Assembly: GCF_008725655.1 (NCBI RefSeq) | Contig: NZ_VYXP01000003.1 | Coordinates: forward strand, 1-64,000 | Source of the DNA: Marinihelvus fidelis | GTDB taxonomy: Bacteria > Pseudomonadota > Gammaproteobacteria > Xanthomonadales > SZUA-36 | Length of the DNA stretch: 64,000 nt | Reading direction: 5' to 3' | In this document: in pieces, positions 31,150-41,180 of the stretch | Position numbering within the stretch: the stretch's first letter is position 1 | Layout of the letters: every line of letters begins with the position of its first letter | Notes under the pieces: model-generated | Database searches by the model: none | Seen by the model: only the letters and a program-made list of their open reading frames with translations | What the model was told of the DNA's origin: nothing | Program-made: the position numbers and the translations under genes

Positions 31150-31689
31150 ATGAACGGGCACGAAGATGATGACGACCACGGCGCTTTCGCGCGCGAAATG
31201 GCCGATGTCAAACCACTCGACCCGCCCGATTTCGTCGTCCATGACCTGCCCCGCCCGAAGCCGCGGCCACGCCAGCGCGAGGCCGACGAAGCCGCCGTCA
31301 TGCAGGAACTGCTCGACGACCCGCTGCCGGAAGAGGGCCTGGAGACCGGCGAGGAACTCGCCTTCCTGCGCGCCGGCTACCAGAAGCGCTACCTCGACCG
31401 GTTGCGGCGCGGGCGCTACGCGGTGCTCGACCGCATTGACCTGCATGGCATGAACGAGGCGACGGCCGAGGCGGTGCTGCTGGCCTTCATCGAAGACGCA
31501 CTGCGCCGTGGCCATGGTTGCGTCAAGGTGGTCCACGGAAAGGGCCTGCGCTCGAATGGGCGGCCGAAGTTGAAAGTGATGACGGCCCGCCTGCTGCGCC
31601 GCCATCCCGCCGTGGTGGCCTTTGCCTCCTGCCGGCCGCGACATGGTGGCACCGGCGCCGCGCTGGTGCTGCTGGCCCGACGGGCCTGA
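31150..31689 (+). CDS. Smr-domain protein
   Basis: A 179-aa protein with a charged N-terminal half and a C-terminal Smr (MutS2-related nuclease) domain at about residues 95-175. Motifs are [30 protein letters not shown] and [19 protein letters not shown]. coli SmrB cleaves mRNA at collided ribosomes. The DLHG and HGKG residues used there are both present, so a similar nuclease role is plausible. It diverges from surE and converges on sspB. Confidence 0.9.
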   Translation: MNGHEDDDDHGAFAREMADVKPLDPPDFVVHDLPRPKPRPRQREADEAAVMQELLDDPLPEEGLETGEELAFLRAGYQKRYLDRLRRGRYAVLDRIDLHGMNEATAEAVLLAFIEDALRRGHGCVKVVHGKGLRSNGRPKLKVMTARLLRRHPAVVAFASCRPRHGGTGAALVLLARRA

Positions 31690-31691
31690 AC

Positions 31692-31706
31692 ACCGGGGCG
31701 CCCGGT
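31692..31706. terminator. Hairpin between convergent smr and sspB
   Basis: ACCGGG (31692-31697) and CCCGGT (31701-31706) form a perfect 6-bp stem with a 3-nt loop in the 23-nt gap between the two stops. It lacks a T-tract on either side, so termination is possible but not certain. Confidence 0.4.
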
Positions 31707-31712
31707 AACGGC

Positions 31713-32099
31713 TTACTTGATGACCCGCAGCCTGGGCCCGGACGGGCGGCTGGGTGGTTCGTCGGATGCGGGCGGCTCCGGATCGTCGTCACCGGCGTCG
31801 GCAAACATCATGCCCTGGCCGTTCTCACGCGCGTAAATGGCCAGGATGGCGTTCATCGGCAGCCAGATGTCGCGCGATGAGCCGGCAAAACGGGCCTGGA
31901 AGCTGACAAAACCGTTGTCCAGCTTCAGGTCGCGCGTCGCCTGCGGCGAAATGTTCAGCACCAGGCGGCCATCCTGGATGGCCTGCGGAGGCACATCGAC
32001 CTCCGCGGCGTTGACATCGACAATGACGTGAGGCGTCAGGTCGTTATCCAGGATCCACTCGTACAGACCGCGCAGCAGGTAAGGCTTGCTGGATGTCAT
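31713..32099 (-). CDS. sspB: ClpXP protease specificity-enhancing factor SspB
   Basis: A 128-aa adaptor that binds ssrA-tagged peptides and RseA fragments and hands them to ClpXP. The N-terminal substrate domain starts TSSKPYLLRGLYEWILDNDL and contains HVIVDVNAAEVDVP. A flexible acidic linker leads to the C-terminal ClpX-binding tail RLRVIK, the XB motif. All parts needed for tethering are present. It follows sspA by 31 nt on the same strand, the usual sspA-sspB pair. Confidence 0.94.
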   Translation of the reverse strand: MTSSKPYLLRGLYEWILDNDLTPHVIVDVNAAEVDVPPQAIQDGRLVLNISPQATRDLKLDNGFVSFQARFAGSSRDIWLPMNAILAIYARENGQGMMFADAGDDDPEPPASDEPPSRPSGPRLRVIK

Positions 32100-32130
32100 G
32101 GCGCTTCGCGCGTCCCTGCCCGTACACCGC

Positions 32131-32769
32131 TCAGGCGGCGTTGAGCACCAGTTCGCGCTCGGCGGTGGTCAGGCTGGCCTTGAACGACGACCGCGAAATC
32201 AGCCGCTGGATGTAGCCCTGCACCGCCGGTGCGGACTTGCCCAGGTCAATCCCGTAGGCCGGCAGGCGCCAGAACAGCGGTGCCAGCGTGCAGTCCACCA
32301 GGCTGAGCTCGTCGCTGAGCAGGAAGTCCGAGTTTTCGAACAGCTCGTTGGCGGCAATGATGCCTTCCTTCAACTGCTTCCGCGGGGCGTCGGCCTTCTT
32401 GCCGGTCGCCGCCTCGATCTGCGCCGCCAGCGCGTACCAGTCACGCAGCACACGGTAATGGACCAGGCGCAGGCGCGCGCGCGACACCGGGTCGACCGGC
32501 ATCAGCGGCGGATGCGGGTAACGCTCGTCGAGATACTCGTTGATCACGCCGGCGTCGTACAGCACCAGGTCGCGGTCGACCAGCGTCGGCGTTTCGTTGT
32601 AGGGGGTCAGCTCGGCCATGTCCTCGGCGGACGCCGCATCGGACTCGACGTCGACGATCTCGACATTGATGCCCTTCTCGGCAAGCACGAAGCGAACACG
32701 GTGACACTGGATGCAGGAAGCGGATGAATACAACGCCATGGTAGAGCGGCCTTTCACAGAAATTGACAC
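32131..32769 (-). CDS. sspA: Stringent starvation protein A
   Basis: A 212-aa GST-fold RNA polymerase-associated protein involved in the starvation and acid-stress response. The N-terminal thioredoxin-like domain has VRFVLAEKGINVEIVDVE and TPTLVDRDLVLYDAGVI. The conserved surface pocket region reads YLDERYPHPPLMPVDPVSRA. The start is taken as GTG at 32769, which has GGAG 7 nt upstream and gives the same 212-aa length and 10-residue lead-in as E. coli SspA. The ATG at 32739 is the alternative. It follows petC by 53 nt. Confidence 0.94.
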   Translation of the reverse strand: MSISVKGRSTMALYSSASCIQCHRVRFVLAEKGINVEIVDVESDAASAEDMAELTPYNETPTLVDRDLVLYDAGVINEYLDERYPHPPLMPVDPVSRARLRLVHYRVLRDWYALAAQIEAATGKKADAPRKQLKEGIIAANELFENSDFLLSDELSLVDCTLAPLFWRLPAYGIDLGKSAPAVQGYIQRLISRSSFKASLTTAERELVLNAA

Positions 32770-32822
32770 GTTAGATCTCCAACAGGAAACGGCCGGGGCG
32801 GTCACCCCGGCCGGTGACGTCC

Positions 32823-33563
32823 TTAGTGAACGTCCCGCCAGTACTCCGCTTTGAGCAGGTAGGCGATAAGGGCGAACAGGGCCAGGTAAAGCATGACCCA
32901 GACGCCGACAGTCTTGCGCTTGAGCTTGGCCGGCTCCGACGCGTAGTCGAGGAAGGCAGCCAGGTCACGCGCGGCATCCTTGTACTCGGCCGGCGACAGC
33001 GTACCCGGTTCCTCGAGTTCGAGATGGGTGATCGTGCGCACCTCGATCCCGTCTTCAACATGGGTCTCGTACACCGGTTTCTGGATGCCCTGAAGTTTCC
33101 ACATCACGTGGGGCATTGCCGCGTTCTGCAACACCGTGTTGTTCCACGCACCGTGCTCGTCGCGGTAAAACGACAGCAGGTAATTGTAGACCCAGTCGGC
33201 ACCGCGTGAGCGGCCGATCAGGGACAGGTCCGGCGGCGCCTTGCCGAACCAGCGCTCGGCGTCGTCGGCTTCCATGGCGATGCTCATGGGGTCGCCGATC
33301 TTGGCGTCGGTGAAGACCAGGTTCTGCATGACCAGGTCTTCGCCCAGGTCGAGGTCTTCAGCCAGGCGGTTGTAACGGACGTAGTCCGCGCTGTGGCAGC
33401 CCATGCAGTAGTTCACGTACAGTTTGGCGCCGCGCTGCAGCGAGCCGACATCATTGATGTTGATACCCGAAGGCGGCAATGCGCCGGCGGCGCCCGCCGC
33501 GCTGGCGGTCAGGGGCAGCGCCAGCATGGCCGCTACCAGCAGAGTCTGGAACATCGTCTTCAT
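32823..33563 (-). CDS. petC: Cytochrome c1 of the bc1 complex
   Basis: A 246-aa subunit that carries electrons from the Rieske protein to cytochrome c in complex III. A signal peptide (ending LTASAA) precedes the haem site YCMGCHS at about residue 52. A C-terminal transmembrane anchor (VWVMLYLALFALIAYLLK) holds it in the inner membrane facing the periplasm. The ATG at 33563 overlaps the petB stop (ATGA). petABC is followed by sspA-sspB, a conserved order. Confidence 0.95.
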   Translation of the reverse strand: MKTMFQTLLVAAMLALPLTASAAGAAGALPPSGININDVGSLQRGAKLYVNYCMGCHSADYVRYNRLAEDLDLGEDLVMQNLVFTDAKIGDPMSIAMEADDAERWFGKAPPDLSLIGRSRGADWVYNYLLSFYRDEHGAWNNTVLQNAAMPHVMWKLQGIQKPVYETHVEDGIEVRTITHLELEEPGTLSPAEYKDAARDLAAFLDYASEPAKLKRKTVGVWVMLYLALFALIAYLLKAEYWRDVH

Positions 33564-34807
33564 CAGTGCGTCACCCTTTCCGGAACCGGCTTGGTCTTGC
33601 CGTTCTTGCTGAGGAAGAACAACAACACGAAGAACGCGAAGTAGACAAAGGTCCACACCCGCATCTCGATGGTCTGCGCCGGCGTGCCCTCGGCCATGCC
33701 CAGCATGCCCAGGCGCACAAAGGCGATGGTGAACATGAACACCAGCACCTTGTACCACGCGCCCTTGTAGCGAATGGAACGAACCGGCGAGCGGTCCAGC
33801 CACGGCAGCAGGAACAGCACCATCACCGACACGCCCATCAGGATCACGCCCATGAGCTTGTCGGGCACGGCCTTCAGAATGGCGTAGAACGGTGTGAAGT
33901 ACCACACCGGCTTGATGTGCTCCGGCGTCACCAGCGGGTTCGCGGGCACGAAATTGTCATGCTCCAGGAACAGGCCGCCGGCATCCGGCCAGAAGAAGAT
34001 CACGAAGGCGAACACCATCAGGAACATGGCGACACCGAACAGGTCCTTCACCGTGTAGTACGGGTGGAAGGGAATGCCGTCTTTCGGCACGCCGTTCTCG
34101 TCTTTCACCTTCTTGATGTCGATGCCGTCCGGGTTGTTCGAACCCACCTCGTGCAGCGCCGTCAGGTGCAGCACCACCAGCGCGCACAGCGCCAGCGGCA
34201 GCGCGATGACATGCAGCGCGAAGAAGCGGTTCAGCGTGGCATCGGAGATGAAGAAGTCACCACGGATCCACTCGGTCAGCGGCTCGCCGATGGCCGGTAT
34301 CGCGCCGAACAGGTTGATGATCACCTGCGCGCCCCAGTAGGACATCTGGCCCCAGGGCAGCACGTAGCCGAAGAAGGCTTCGGCCATCAGCAGCAGGTAC
34401 AGCAGCATGCCGAACACCCAGATCATCTCGCGCGGCTTGCGGTGCGAACCGTACAGCAGGCTGCGGAACATGTGCAGGTAGATGACGATAAAGAAGAACG
34501 AGGCACCGGTGGAGTGCATGTAGCGGATCAGCCAGCCCCAGTCGACATCACGCATGATGTACTCGACCGATGCGAAGGCTTCCGCTGCCGACGGCTTGTA
34601 ATGCATCGTCAGGAAGATACCCGTGACGATCTGGTTGACCAGCACGACCAGGGCCAGCGAGCCCATGAAGTACCAGAAATTGAAATTCTTGGGCGCGTAG
34701 TACTTGGCCAGGTGGTCATCCCAGAACTTGGAAACGGGCAGACGCTCGTCCATCCAGTTCATGAATGCGGTCGCCTGTCGCGCCAGGCCGCTCGCCGGTT
34801 TGGACAT
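33563..34807 (-). CDS. petB: Cytochrome b of the bc1 complex
   Basis: A 414-aa, eight-or-more-helix membrane subunit with the two b haems and the Qo and Qi quinol sites. Paired His ligands are visible in the second and fourth helix regions (FIVIYLHMFRSLLYGS, then FFALHVIALPLALCALVVLH). The Qo motif reads KPVWYFTPFYAIL, the PVWY form of beta/gammaproteobacteria rather than the common PEWY. The start overlaps the petA stop and the stop overlaps petC, so three-gene translational coupling is likely. Confidence 0.96.
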   Translation of the reverse strand: MSKPASGLARQATAFMNWMDERLPVSKFWDDHLAKYYAPKNFNFWYFMGSLALVVLVNQIVTGIFLTMHYKPSAAEAFASVEYIMRDVDWGWLIRYMHSTGASFFFIVIYLHMFRSLLYGSHRKPREMIWVFGMLLYLLLMAEAFFGYVLPWGQMSYWGAQVIINLFGAIPAIGEPLTEWIRGDFFISDATLNRFFALHVIALPLALCALVVLHLTALHEVGSNNPDGIDIKKVKDENGVPKDGIPFHPYYTVKDLFGVAMFLMVFAFVIFFWPDAGGLFLEHDNFVPANPLVTPEHIKPVWYFTPFYAILKAVPDKLMGVILMGVSVMVLFLLPWLDRSPVRSIRYKGAWYKVLVFMFTIAFVRLGMLGMAEGTPAQTIEMRVWTFVYFAFFVLLFFLSKNGKTKPVPERVTH

Positions 34808-35403
34808 CAGGCCGCTCCCTCGGGGTTAACGCCGATGATGATGGTGTTGTCATCGGCAAAGCTGTAAGGCGGAATGGTCAGGTTGGTCGGCGCCGGCACA
34901 CCCTGGTAGACGCGACCGGCCATGTCGAACTTCGACTTGTGGCACGGGCAGTAGAAACCGCCCTTCCAGTCCGCCTCGAACGGCTGCGGGCCAACCTGCG
35001 GCACCAGCGTGGGCACACAGCCCAGGTGGGTGCAGTGCATGTTCACCACGAGGAACTCGGGGCGTAGCGCGCGCGGCTCACCGGTGATGTATTCCGGCTG
35101 GATCGAGTCTTCCGACATCGGGTCGCGCAGCTTGGCGTCGACCTGCGGCAGGTCGTCCAGGTTGGCCTTGCTGCGACGCAGCACGCCGATGGTCTGGCCG
35201 CGCCACTGCACCTTCAGCAACTGGCCTTCTCCCAGCTTGGCGATGTTGACCTGCACCGGCGCGCCCACGGCCTGGGCCTTCGCGCTGGGTTTCCAGGAAG
35301 AGATGAACGGTACGGCCGCCAGGCCCGCACCTACGGCGCCCACCGCCGATGTCGTGGCGACCAGAAACCGGCGCCTTTCCTTGTTCACGCCATCAGCTGA
35401 CAT
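34807..35403 (-). CDS. petA: Rieske iron-sulfur subunit of the bc1 complex
   Basis: A 198-aa 2Fe-2S protein. The N-terminal RRRFLVATTSAVGAVGAGL is a Tat-type signal anchor, as expected for a Rieske protein folded before export. The cluster ligands are in CTHLGC and CPCHKSKFD, which include the disulfide pair. It first accepts electrons from quinol at the Qo site. GGAG lies 7 nt before the ATG. It is the first gene of petABC. Confidence 0.96.
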   Translation of the reverse strand: MSADGVNKERRRFLVATTSAVGAVGAGLAAVPFISSWKPSAKAQAVGAPVQVNIAKLGEGQLLKVQWRGQTIGVLRRSKANLDDLPQVDAKLRDPMSEDSIQPEYITGEPRALRPEFLVVNMHCTHLGCVPTLVPQVGPQPFEADWKGGFYCPCHKSKFDMAGRVYQGVPAPTNLTIPPYSFADDNTIIIGVNPEGAA

Positions 35404-35471
35404 GTGCTACTCCAGGTAATTCGGCAAGAATGTTCCGAGTGCCTGACGGACTCGCCGCAGGCAAAACGGGG

Positions 35472-35501
35472 ATTTTATCCGATATGGCATATGCGCCACA
35501 A
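35472..35501 (-). promoter_or_regulatory. Promoter for petABC
   Basis: On the minus strand, -35 TTGTGG (35501-35496), an 18-nt spacer and -10 TAAAAT (35477-35472). The start would be near 35465, giving a leader of about 60 nt. A TAGAAT at 35514-35519 on the plus strand may be the -10 of the divergent protease gene. Confidence 0.45.
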
Positions 35502-35584
35502 TTGCCACGCGGCTAGAATTGCCCGAATTGGACCCTTTAATGGGTCGCAAACGGCCGAACGGCGACACCACGACCACGGGAAAC

Positions 35585-36679
35585 ATGAGCAAAACACTTC
35601 AATGGGCAGGTTTCGTCTTCCGCTCGGCCATCGCCGGGCTGGCGCTCGCGTTCCTGGTGATCATTGCCCTGCCGCAGTTGCGTGAACGCCTGCTGGCGGC
35701 GCCGGAGCCCGGCCAGGCCGCGCCACCGGCGATGACCAGCTTCGCCGGCGCCGTCGACCGTGCCGCACCTTCCGTGGTGAGCCTGTACACACAGAGCGTG
35801 GAACTGCAGGCCGTCAATCCACAGGCGCAGCGGCCCCAGTACCTGGCCCGCTACCGGCGAGACATGGGTTCCGGCGTGCTCATGAGCGAGGACGGCCTGA
35901 TCCTGACCAATAACCATGTCATCAACCAGGTGCAGAGCATCGGCGTCGCGCTGTGGGACGGCCGCATCGCCAGCGCCGAGGTGGTCGGCTCCGATCCGGC
36001 AACCGATCTCGCGGTGCTGCGCATCAATTTCACGGGGCTGCCGGCGGCGCCCCTGGCCGAGGGCAATGTCCGCGTCGGCGATGTCGTGCTGGCGATTGGT
36101 AACGCGCTGGGGCTGAGCCACACGGTGACGATGGGGATTGTCAGCGCCACCGGCCGCAATGACCTGCGTTCGCCGCTGTACGAGGACTTCATCCAGACCG
36201 ACGCGGCGATCAACGCCGGCAACAGCGGCGGCGCGCTGGTCAATGTCGAGGGCGAGGTGGTGGGTATCAACACCCGCAACCTGGGCCGCGCCGTGGGCGG
36301 CCAGAATATCGGCTTCGCGATACCCATTTCGCTGGCCCGCGACGTGATGGCGCAGATTATCGAGTACGGCTCGGTCCGCCGCGGCTGGCTGGGCGCAACC
36401 TTCCTGGACCTGCCGCTGGCCACGCTGGCGGACGGCAGCGCCGGTCGCCAGGGGGTTCGCATTCTCGAAGTCGAACCGGGCGGCCCGGCCTGGAACGCCG
36501 GCATCCGCAGTGGCGACATCCTGGTTTCGATCAACGGCACCGCAGTCGAGGACGCCCGCGCTGCACAGCTGGATATCGCCGAGCGTGACCCTGGCGACGA
36601 GGTCGAACTGGTCATCCAGCGTGAGGGCGACCGCTTCGAAACACACGCCTTCCTGATCCAGCAGCCGCCCGTACGCTAG
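35585..36679 (+). CDS. DegS/HtrA-type periplasmic serine protease
   Basis: A 364-aa membrane-anchored trypsin-like protease. There is one N-terminal transmembrane segment (AIAGLALAFLVIIALPQL), a protease domain with catalytic His (ILTNNHVI), Asp (ATDLAVLRI) and Ser (AGNSGGALVN), and a single PDZ domain (GRQGVRILEVEPGGPAWNAG). One PDZ and a membrane anchor fit DegS, which cleaves the anti-sigma factor RseA in the sigma-E response. A general quality-control role remains possible. The ATG at 35585 was preferred to an upstream TTG at 35519. It diverges from petABC. Confidence 0.9.
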   Translation: MSKTLQWAGFVFRSAIAGLALAFLVIIALPQLRERLLAAPEPGQAAPPAMTSFAGAVDRAAPSVVSLYTQSVELQAVNPQAQRPQYLARYRRDMGSGVLMSEDGLILTNNHVINQVQSIGVALWDGRIASAEVVGSDPATDLAVLRINFTGLPAAPLAEGNVRVGDVVLAIGNALGLSHTVTMGIVSATGRNDLRSPLYEDFIQTDAAINAGNSGGALVNVEGEVVGINTRNLGRAVGGQNIGFAIPISLARDVMAQIIEYGSVRRGWLGATFLDLPLATLADGSAGRQGVRILEVEPGGPAWNAGIRSGDILVSINGTAVEDARAAQLDIAERDPGDEVELVIQREGDRFETHAFLIQQPPVR

Positions 36680-36691
36680 GCGGCGCCGCGC

Positions 36692-37261
36692 TCAGGTCTT
36701 GGGCAGCGTGACCCCGCGCTGGCCCTGGTATTTGCCACCGCGGTCGCGGTACGAGGTCTCGCAGGCCTCGTCAGACTCGAAGAACAGGAACTGCGCCACG
36801 CCCTCGTTAGCGTAGATGCGCGCCGGCAGCGGCGTGGTGTTGGAAAACTCCAGAGTTACGTGCCCTTCCCACTCGGGCTCCAGCGGCGTCACGTTGACGA
36901 TGATGCCGCAGCGCGCGTAGGTCGACTTGCCCAGGCAGATGGTCAATACGTTTCGCGGAATGCGGAAATATTCCACCGTGTGTGCCAGCGCGAACGAGTT
37001 CGGCGGGATGATGCAGGCGTCGCCATGGAAGTCGACGAAGCTGTTCTCGTCGAAGTTTTTCGGGTCGACCACCGCCGAGTTGATGTTGGTGAAAATCTTG
37101 AAGTGGCTGCTGCAGCGGCCGTCGTAGCCATAGCTGGAGGTGCCGTACGACACCAGCCGGTCGCCGGCGTCATTGCGGCGCACCTGGCCGGGCTCGAAGG
37201 GGTCGATCATGCCGTGCTCTTCGGCCATGCGGCGAATCCAGCGGTCTGACTTGATACTCAA
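36692..37261 (-). CDS. dcd: dCTP deaminase
   Basis: A 189-aa trimeric enzyme that deaminates dCTP to dUTP for dTMP synthesis. It matches the long gammaproteobacterial (Pseudomonas-type) form: [18 protein letters not shown], the nucleotide site [20 protein letters not shown] with the catalytic Glu, and the C-terminal lid [14 protein letters not shown]. There is no in-frame ATG. The homologous start is a TTG at 37261 preceded by GAGAGG about 9 nt away. In SYGYDGRC, Gly occupies a site that is hydrophobic in the relatives I recall. It follows mrp by 44 nt. Confidence 0.94.
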   Translation of the reverse strand: MSIKSDRWIRRMAEEHGMIDPFEPGQVRRNDAGDRLVSYGTSSYGYDGRCSSHFKIFTNINSAVVDPKNFDENSFVDFHGDACIIPPNSFALAHTVEYFRIPRNVLTICLGKSTYARCGIIVNVTPLEPEWEGHVTLEFSNTTPLPARIYANEGVAQFLFFESDEACETSYRDRGGKYQGQRGVTLPKT

Positions 37262-37305
37262 TGGGGCGTTCCTCTCGTTGTTATCACCGGCGCTGCGCCG
37301 GAGGC

Positions 37306-38394
37306 TTACGCGTTGTGGACCATGATTTCCGGCAGGTCCGGCTTCAGGTTCTGTGGCTGCGCCGCCAACTGCGCGCCGGTGCGGCGGGCCAGGTCGACAT
37401 ACGATGCAGTGATCGGGCCGACGGGTTCGGCGACCACGGTGGGCCGGCCGTCGTCCAGGGCCTCGCGGATGCGCAGGTCCAGCGGCAACTGGCCCAGCAG
37501 CGGAAGTTCGAAATCGCTGGCCATGCGTTCGCCACCACCGGCACCGAAAATCGCTTCCTCGTGTCCGCACTGGCTGCACACATGCGTGGACATGTTCTCC
37601 ACCACGCCCAGCACCGCGACATCGAGCTTGCGGAACATGGCCAGCGCGCGGCGCGCGTCCAGCAGGGCGATATCCTGCGGCGTGGTGACAATGACCGCGC
37701 CGGCCACCGGGATCTTCTGCACCAGGGTCAGCTGGATATCGCCGGTCCCCGGCGGCAGGTCGATGACCAGCACGTCCAGCTCGCCCCACTCGCTTTCGCC
37801 CAGCATCTGTTGCAGCGCGGAGGTCACCATAGGGCCGCGCCAGATCATCGGCGACTCTTCTTCCACCAGGAAGCCCATGGACATGACCTTCAGGCCGTGG
37901 GCCTGGTGCGGGATGATGCGCTTGCCGTCGGTTTTCGGCTGGCCGCTCACGCCCATCATCCGTGGAATGCTGGGGCCGTAAATGTCGGCATCCAGCAGCC
38001 CCACTCGCGCGCCGTCGGCCGCCAGCGCCAGGGCCAGGTTGACCGCGGTGGTGGACTTGCCGACCCCACCCTTGCCCGAGGCCACGGCAATAATGTTGCG
38101 GATGCCGGGGTGCGGCTTCAGGTCGTTCTGGACCTTGCGCGACAGCACCCGCCAGTCGACCCGCGCGATCGCGGAACTGATCTCCGGGCTGGTCTCGAGC
38201 CGGGCCTTCACACGGGCCGCCAGTTCATCGCGCAGGCCGGCCGCCGGGTACTCGAGCCGCAGGTCAACGGCCACACGGTCGCCATCGATCCCCACGCCGC
38301 GCAGCGCGCCGGATGACACCAGGTCGCGGCCGCTGTAGCCGTCTTCCACTTCGGTGAGCAGGGCGCGCACGCCGTCTTCTGTCAGTTCAGCCAT
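37306..38394 (-). CDS. apbC: Mrp/ApbC iron-sulfur cluster carrier ATPase
   Basis: A 362-aa P-loop ATPase (Mrp/NBP35 family) that carries 4Fe-4S clusters to target proteins. An N-terminal MIP18-like domain (about residues 1-80) precedes the deviant Walker [21 protein letters not shown] and the DLPPGTGD motif. The CSQCGH pair (CxxC) is the cluster-binding site at the dimer interface. The start at 38394 gives family length. The open frame continues upstream for another 2.2 kb only because it is antisense to metG. It diverges from metG, a common pairing. Confidence 0.95.
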   Translation of the reverse strand: MAELTEDGVRALLTEVEDGYSGRDLVSSGALRGVGIDGDRVAVDLRLEYPAAGLRDELAARVKARLETSPEISSAIARVDWRVLSRKVQNDLKPHPGIRNIIAVASGKGGVGKSTTAVNLALALAADGARVGLLDADIYGPSIPRMMGVSGQPKTDGKRIIPHQAHGLKVMSMGFLVEEESPMIWRGPMVTSALQQMLGESEWGELDVLVIDLPPGTGDIQLTLVQKIPVAGAVIVTTPQDIALLDARRALAMFRKLDVAVLGVVENMSTHVCSQCGHEEAIFGAGGGERMASDFELPLLGQLPLDLRIREALDDGRPTVVAEPVGPITASYVDLARRTGAQLAAQPQNLKPDLPEIMVHNA

Positions 38395-38526
38395 GAATCG
38401 TATCTGGAGGGTGGTTTCACAAAGGACAAATTGTACAACGCCGACCCGCCATGAGTCCGTTTCAGGTCTACGCCGGGCATGCGATAATGACCGATTCCGC
38501 ACCGACAAGACCAACGAACCGCCCGC

Positions 38527-40557
38527 ATGGACGACAACAAGCGACGCATCCTGCTCACCAGCGCCCTGCCCTACGCCAACGGCGCCATCCATATCGGCCA
38601 CATGCTGGAGTTTATCCAGACCGACATCTGGGCCCGTTTCCAGCGCGCCCAGGGCCATGAGTGCCATTTTGCCTGGGCCGACGACGCCCACGGCACGCCG
38701 ATCATGCTCAGCGCCCAGCGCCAGGGCATCACGCCGGAGCAGCTGATCGAGCGCATGAACGAGGAGCACCAGGCGGATTTCCGTGATTTCGGCCTGAGCT
38801 ACGACCATTTCTCGTCCACGCACGGCGACGCCAACCGCGAACTGGTGGAAACCATCTACACCCGCCTGCGCGACGCCGGGCACGTGACCACGAAGACGAT
38901 TTCGCAGTTCTACGATGAATCCGAGGGCATGTTCCTGCCCGACCGGTTCATCAAGGGCACCTGCCCGCGCTGCAAGACCGAGGACCAGTACGGCGACAGC
39001 TGCGAGGCCTGCGGCAGCACCTACGCGCCCACGGACCTGGTCAACCCGCGCTCGGCCGTCAGCGGCACCACCCCGGTGATGCGCGACTCGGAACATTACT
39101 TTGTGCGCCTGGCCGATTTTGAAGAACGGCTGCGTGAGTGGCTGCCCACGGGCGTGCCGCAGAGCGAGGTTGCCAACAAGCTGGGCGAGTGGTTCGAGGA
39201 CGGCCTGCGCGACTGGGATATTTCCCGCGACGCGCCGTATTTCGGCTTCCGCATCCCGGGCACGGATAACAAGTACTTTTACGTGTGGGTGGACGCGCCG
39301 GTAGGCTACATGGCCAGCTTCCGCGAACTCTGCGCGGAGAAAGGCATGGATTTCGACGCCTGGTGGGGGCCGGATTCCGACGCCGAGGTCTACCACTTCA
39401 TCGGCAAGGACATCGTCTACTTCCATACGCTGTTCTGGCCGGCCATGCTGATGGGCTCGGGCTTCCGCACGCCGACATCGGTGTTCGCGCACGGCTTCCT
39501 CACCGTCGACGGCACCAAGATGTCGAAGTCGCGCGGCACCTTCATCAAGGCCCGCACCTACCTGGACCACCTGGCCCCGGACGCGCTGCGCTACTACTTC
39601 TGCGCCAAGCTGGGCCCGGGCACGGCCGACATCGACCTGAACCTGGACGATTTTATCGCTCGCGTGAATGCCGACCTGGTGGGCAAGGTGGTGAACATCG
39701 CCAGCCGCTGCGCCGGCTTCATTCACCGCCAGCACGACGGCCAGCTGGCCGACGTACTGCCCGACCCGGCGCTGTACCAGGCCTTTATCGACGAGCGCGA
39801 AGGCATCGCCGCGGAGTTCGAGGCACGCAATTACCAGGCCGCGATCCGCCGCATCATGGCGCTCGCCGACCGTGCCAACCAGTACATCGACGAGCACAAG
39901 CCGTGGCAGATGGTGAAGGACCCGGAACAGGCCGGCGATGTGCAGGGCGTGTGCACCCAGGGCCTGAACCTGTTCCGCGTGCTGGTCACGCTTCTGGCGC
40001 CGGCCATTCCGTTCACGGCGGAGAAGTCCGCCCAGTTCCTGGGCCAGCCGGTCGCGCTGTGGTCCGACCTCGACCAGCCGCTGACCGGCGTGGCGCTGAA
40101 CCCGTTCCAGCCGCTGCTGATGCGCGTCGACCCTGACAAGGTGGCCGCGATGGTGGAGGACTCGAAGGAATCCCTGCAGGCCACCGACGGCGCTGCCGAC
40201 GCGCCCACAGCGGCGCCGGCACTGGACCTGGCAGACGAGATCGGCATCGAGGACTTCCTCAAGGTCGACCTGCGCGTGGCCCGCATTGTCCGCGCCGAGG
40301 CCATCCCCGAGGCCGAGAAACTGCTGAAGCTGACCCTCGACCTGGGCGCCGAGCAACGGACCGTGTTCGCGGGCATCAAGTCGGCCTATGAACCGGCCCA
40401 GCTGGAGGGCCGCCTGACGGTCATGGTGGCGAACCTGAAGCCGCGCAAGATGCGCTTCGGCGTGTCCGAGGGCATGGTGCTGGCGGCCGGCGGCGACGAC
40501 GGCCCGTTCATCCTGGAGCCTGACGACGGCGCGGTGCCCGGCACACGGGTGACCTGA
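38527..40557 (+). CDS. metG: Methionyl-tRNA synthetase
   Basis: A 676-aa class I synthetase that charges initiator and elongator tRNA-Met. The HIGH motif is in [13 protein letters not shown], the zinc-binding knuckles in [18 protein letters not shown] and the KMSKS loop in [12 protein letters not shown]. An anticodon-binding helical domain follows. The last 110 residues are the OB-fold tRNA-binding domain ([20 protein letters not shown]) that dimerises the protein. Length equals E. coli MetG (677). The rsx operon begins 7 nt downstream. Confidence 0.97.
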   Translation: MDDNKRRILLTSALPYANGAIHIGHMLEFIQTDIWARFQRAQGHECHFAWADDAHGTPIMLSAQRQGITPEQLIERMNEEHQADFRDFGLSYDHFSSTHGDANRELVETIYTRLRDAGHVTTKTISQFYDESEGMFLPDRFIKGTCPRCKTEDQYGDSCEACGSTYAPTDLVNPRSAVSGTTPVMRDSEHYFVRLADFEERLREWLPTGVPQSEVANKLGEWFEDGLRDWDISRDAPYFGFRIPGTDNKYFYVWVDAPVGYMASFRELCAEKGMDFDAWWGPDSDAEVYHFIGKDIVYFHTLFWPAMLMGSGFRTPTSVFAHGFLTVDGTKMSKSRGTFIKARTYLDHLAPDALRYYFCAKLGPGTADIDLNLDDFIARVNADLVGKVVNIASRCAGFIHRQHDGQLADVLPDPALYQAFIDEREGIAAEFEARNYQAAIRRIMALADRANQYIDEHKPWQMVKDPEQAGDVQGVCTQGLNLFRVLVTLLAPAIPFTAEKSAQFLGQPVALWSDLDQPLTGVALNPFQPLLMRVDPDKVAAMVEDSKESLQATDGAADAPTAAPALDLADEIGIEDFLKVDLRVARIVRAEAIPEAEKLLKLTLDLGAEQRTVFAGIKSAYEPAQLEGRLTVMVANLKPRKMRFGVSEGMVLAAGGDDGPFILEPDDGAVPGTRVT

Positions 40558-40564
40558 GTTCGCG

Positions 40565-41170
40565 ATGGCGGAGACCGTGGGCAACGCCTGGACCGGCTAC
40601 CTGCTCATCCTGGTCAGCACTGTGCTGGCCAACAATTTCGTGCTGGTGCGTTTCCTGGGGCTGTGCCCGTTCATGGGCGTGTCAACCAAGCTCGAGGGCG
40701 CAATCGGCATGTCGGCGGCCACCGCCTTCGTGCTGACCCTGAGCTCGGTGTCGTCCTACGTGGTTCACCGCTACCTGCTGCTACCGTTCGGGCTGGAATA
40801 CCTGTCCACGCTCAGCTTTATCCTGGTCATTGCCGTGACCGTGCAGGCCACGGAAATGGTCATGCGCCGGGTCAGCCCCTTGCTGTACCGGGTGCTGGGC
40901 ATTTTCCTGCCGCTGATCACCAGCAACTGCGCGGTGCTGGGCGTGGCGCTGCTGAACGTGCAGGAGCAGCACAACCTGCTCGAGTCCGCGTTGTACGGTT
41001 TCGGCGCCGCCTGCGGCTTCGCGCTGGTGCTGGTGCTGTTCACCGCCATGCGCGAGCGACTGGCGCATACCGATGTGCCGCTGGCGTTCCGCGGCGCGCC
41101 GGTCGGACTGGTCACCGCCGGCCTGATGGCGCTGGCATTCATGGGCTTCACCGGCCTGGCCAACCAGTAG
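40565..41170 (+). CDS. rsxA: Electron transport complex subunit RsxA
   Basis: A 201-aa six-helix inner-membrane subunit of the Rsx/Rnf complex. It has the conserved [20 protein letters not shown] near the N-terminus and [14 protein letters not shown] in the middle. These cysteines ligate the intramembrane 2Fe-2S cluster together with RsxE. It starts 7 nt after metG and begins the rsxABCDGE-nth run, so metG read-through may contribute to expression. In E. coli the complex keeps SoxR reduced. Confidence 0.96.
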   Translation: MAETVGNAWTGYLLILVSTVLANNFVLVRFLGLCPFMGVSTKLEGAIGMSAATAFVLTLSSVSSYVVHRYLLLPFGLEYLSTLSFILVIAVTVQATEMVMRRVSPLLYRVLGIFLPLITSNCAVLGVALLNVQEQHNLLESALYGFGAACGFALVLVLFTAMRERLAHTDVPLAFRGAPVGLVTAGLMALAFMGFTGLANQ

Positions 41171-41180
41171 CGCTGCCGCC

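Noticed and set aside
38395-40584. About 730 codons without a stop on the minus strand, in frame with mrp and opposite metG
   Set aside because: It is antisense to a fully conserved metG. In GC-rich genes this reverse frame rarely meets stop codons, and the translation has no recognisable domain. Mrp homology begins at 38394.
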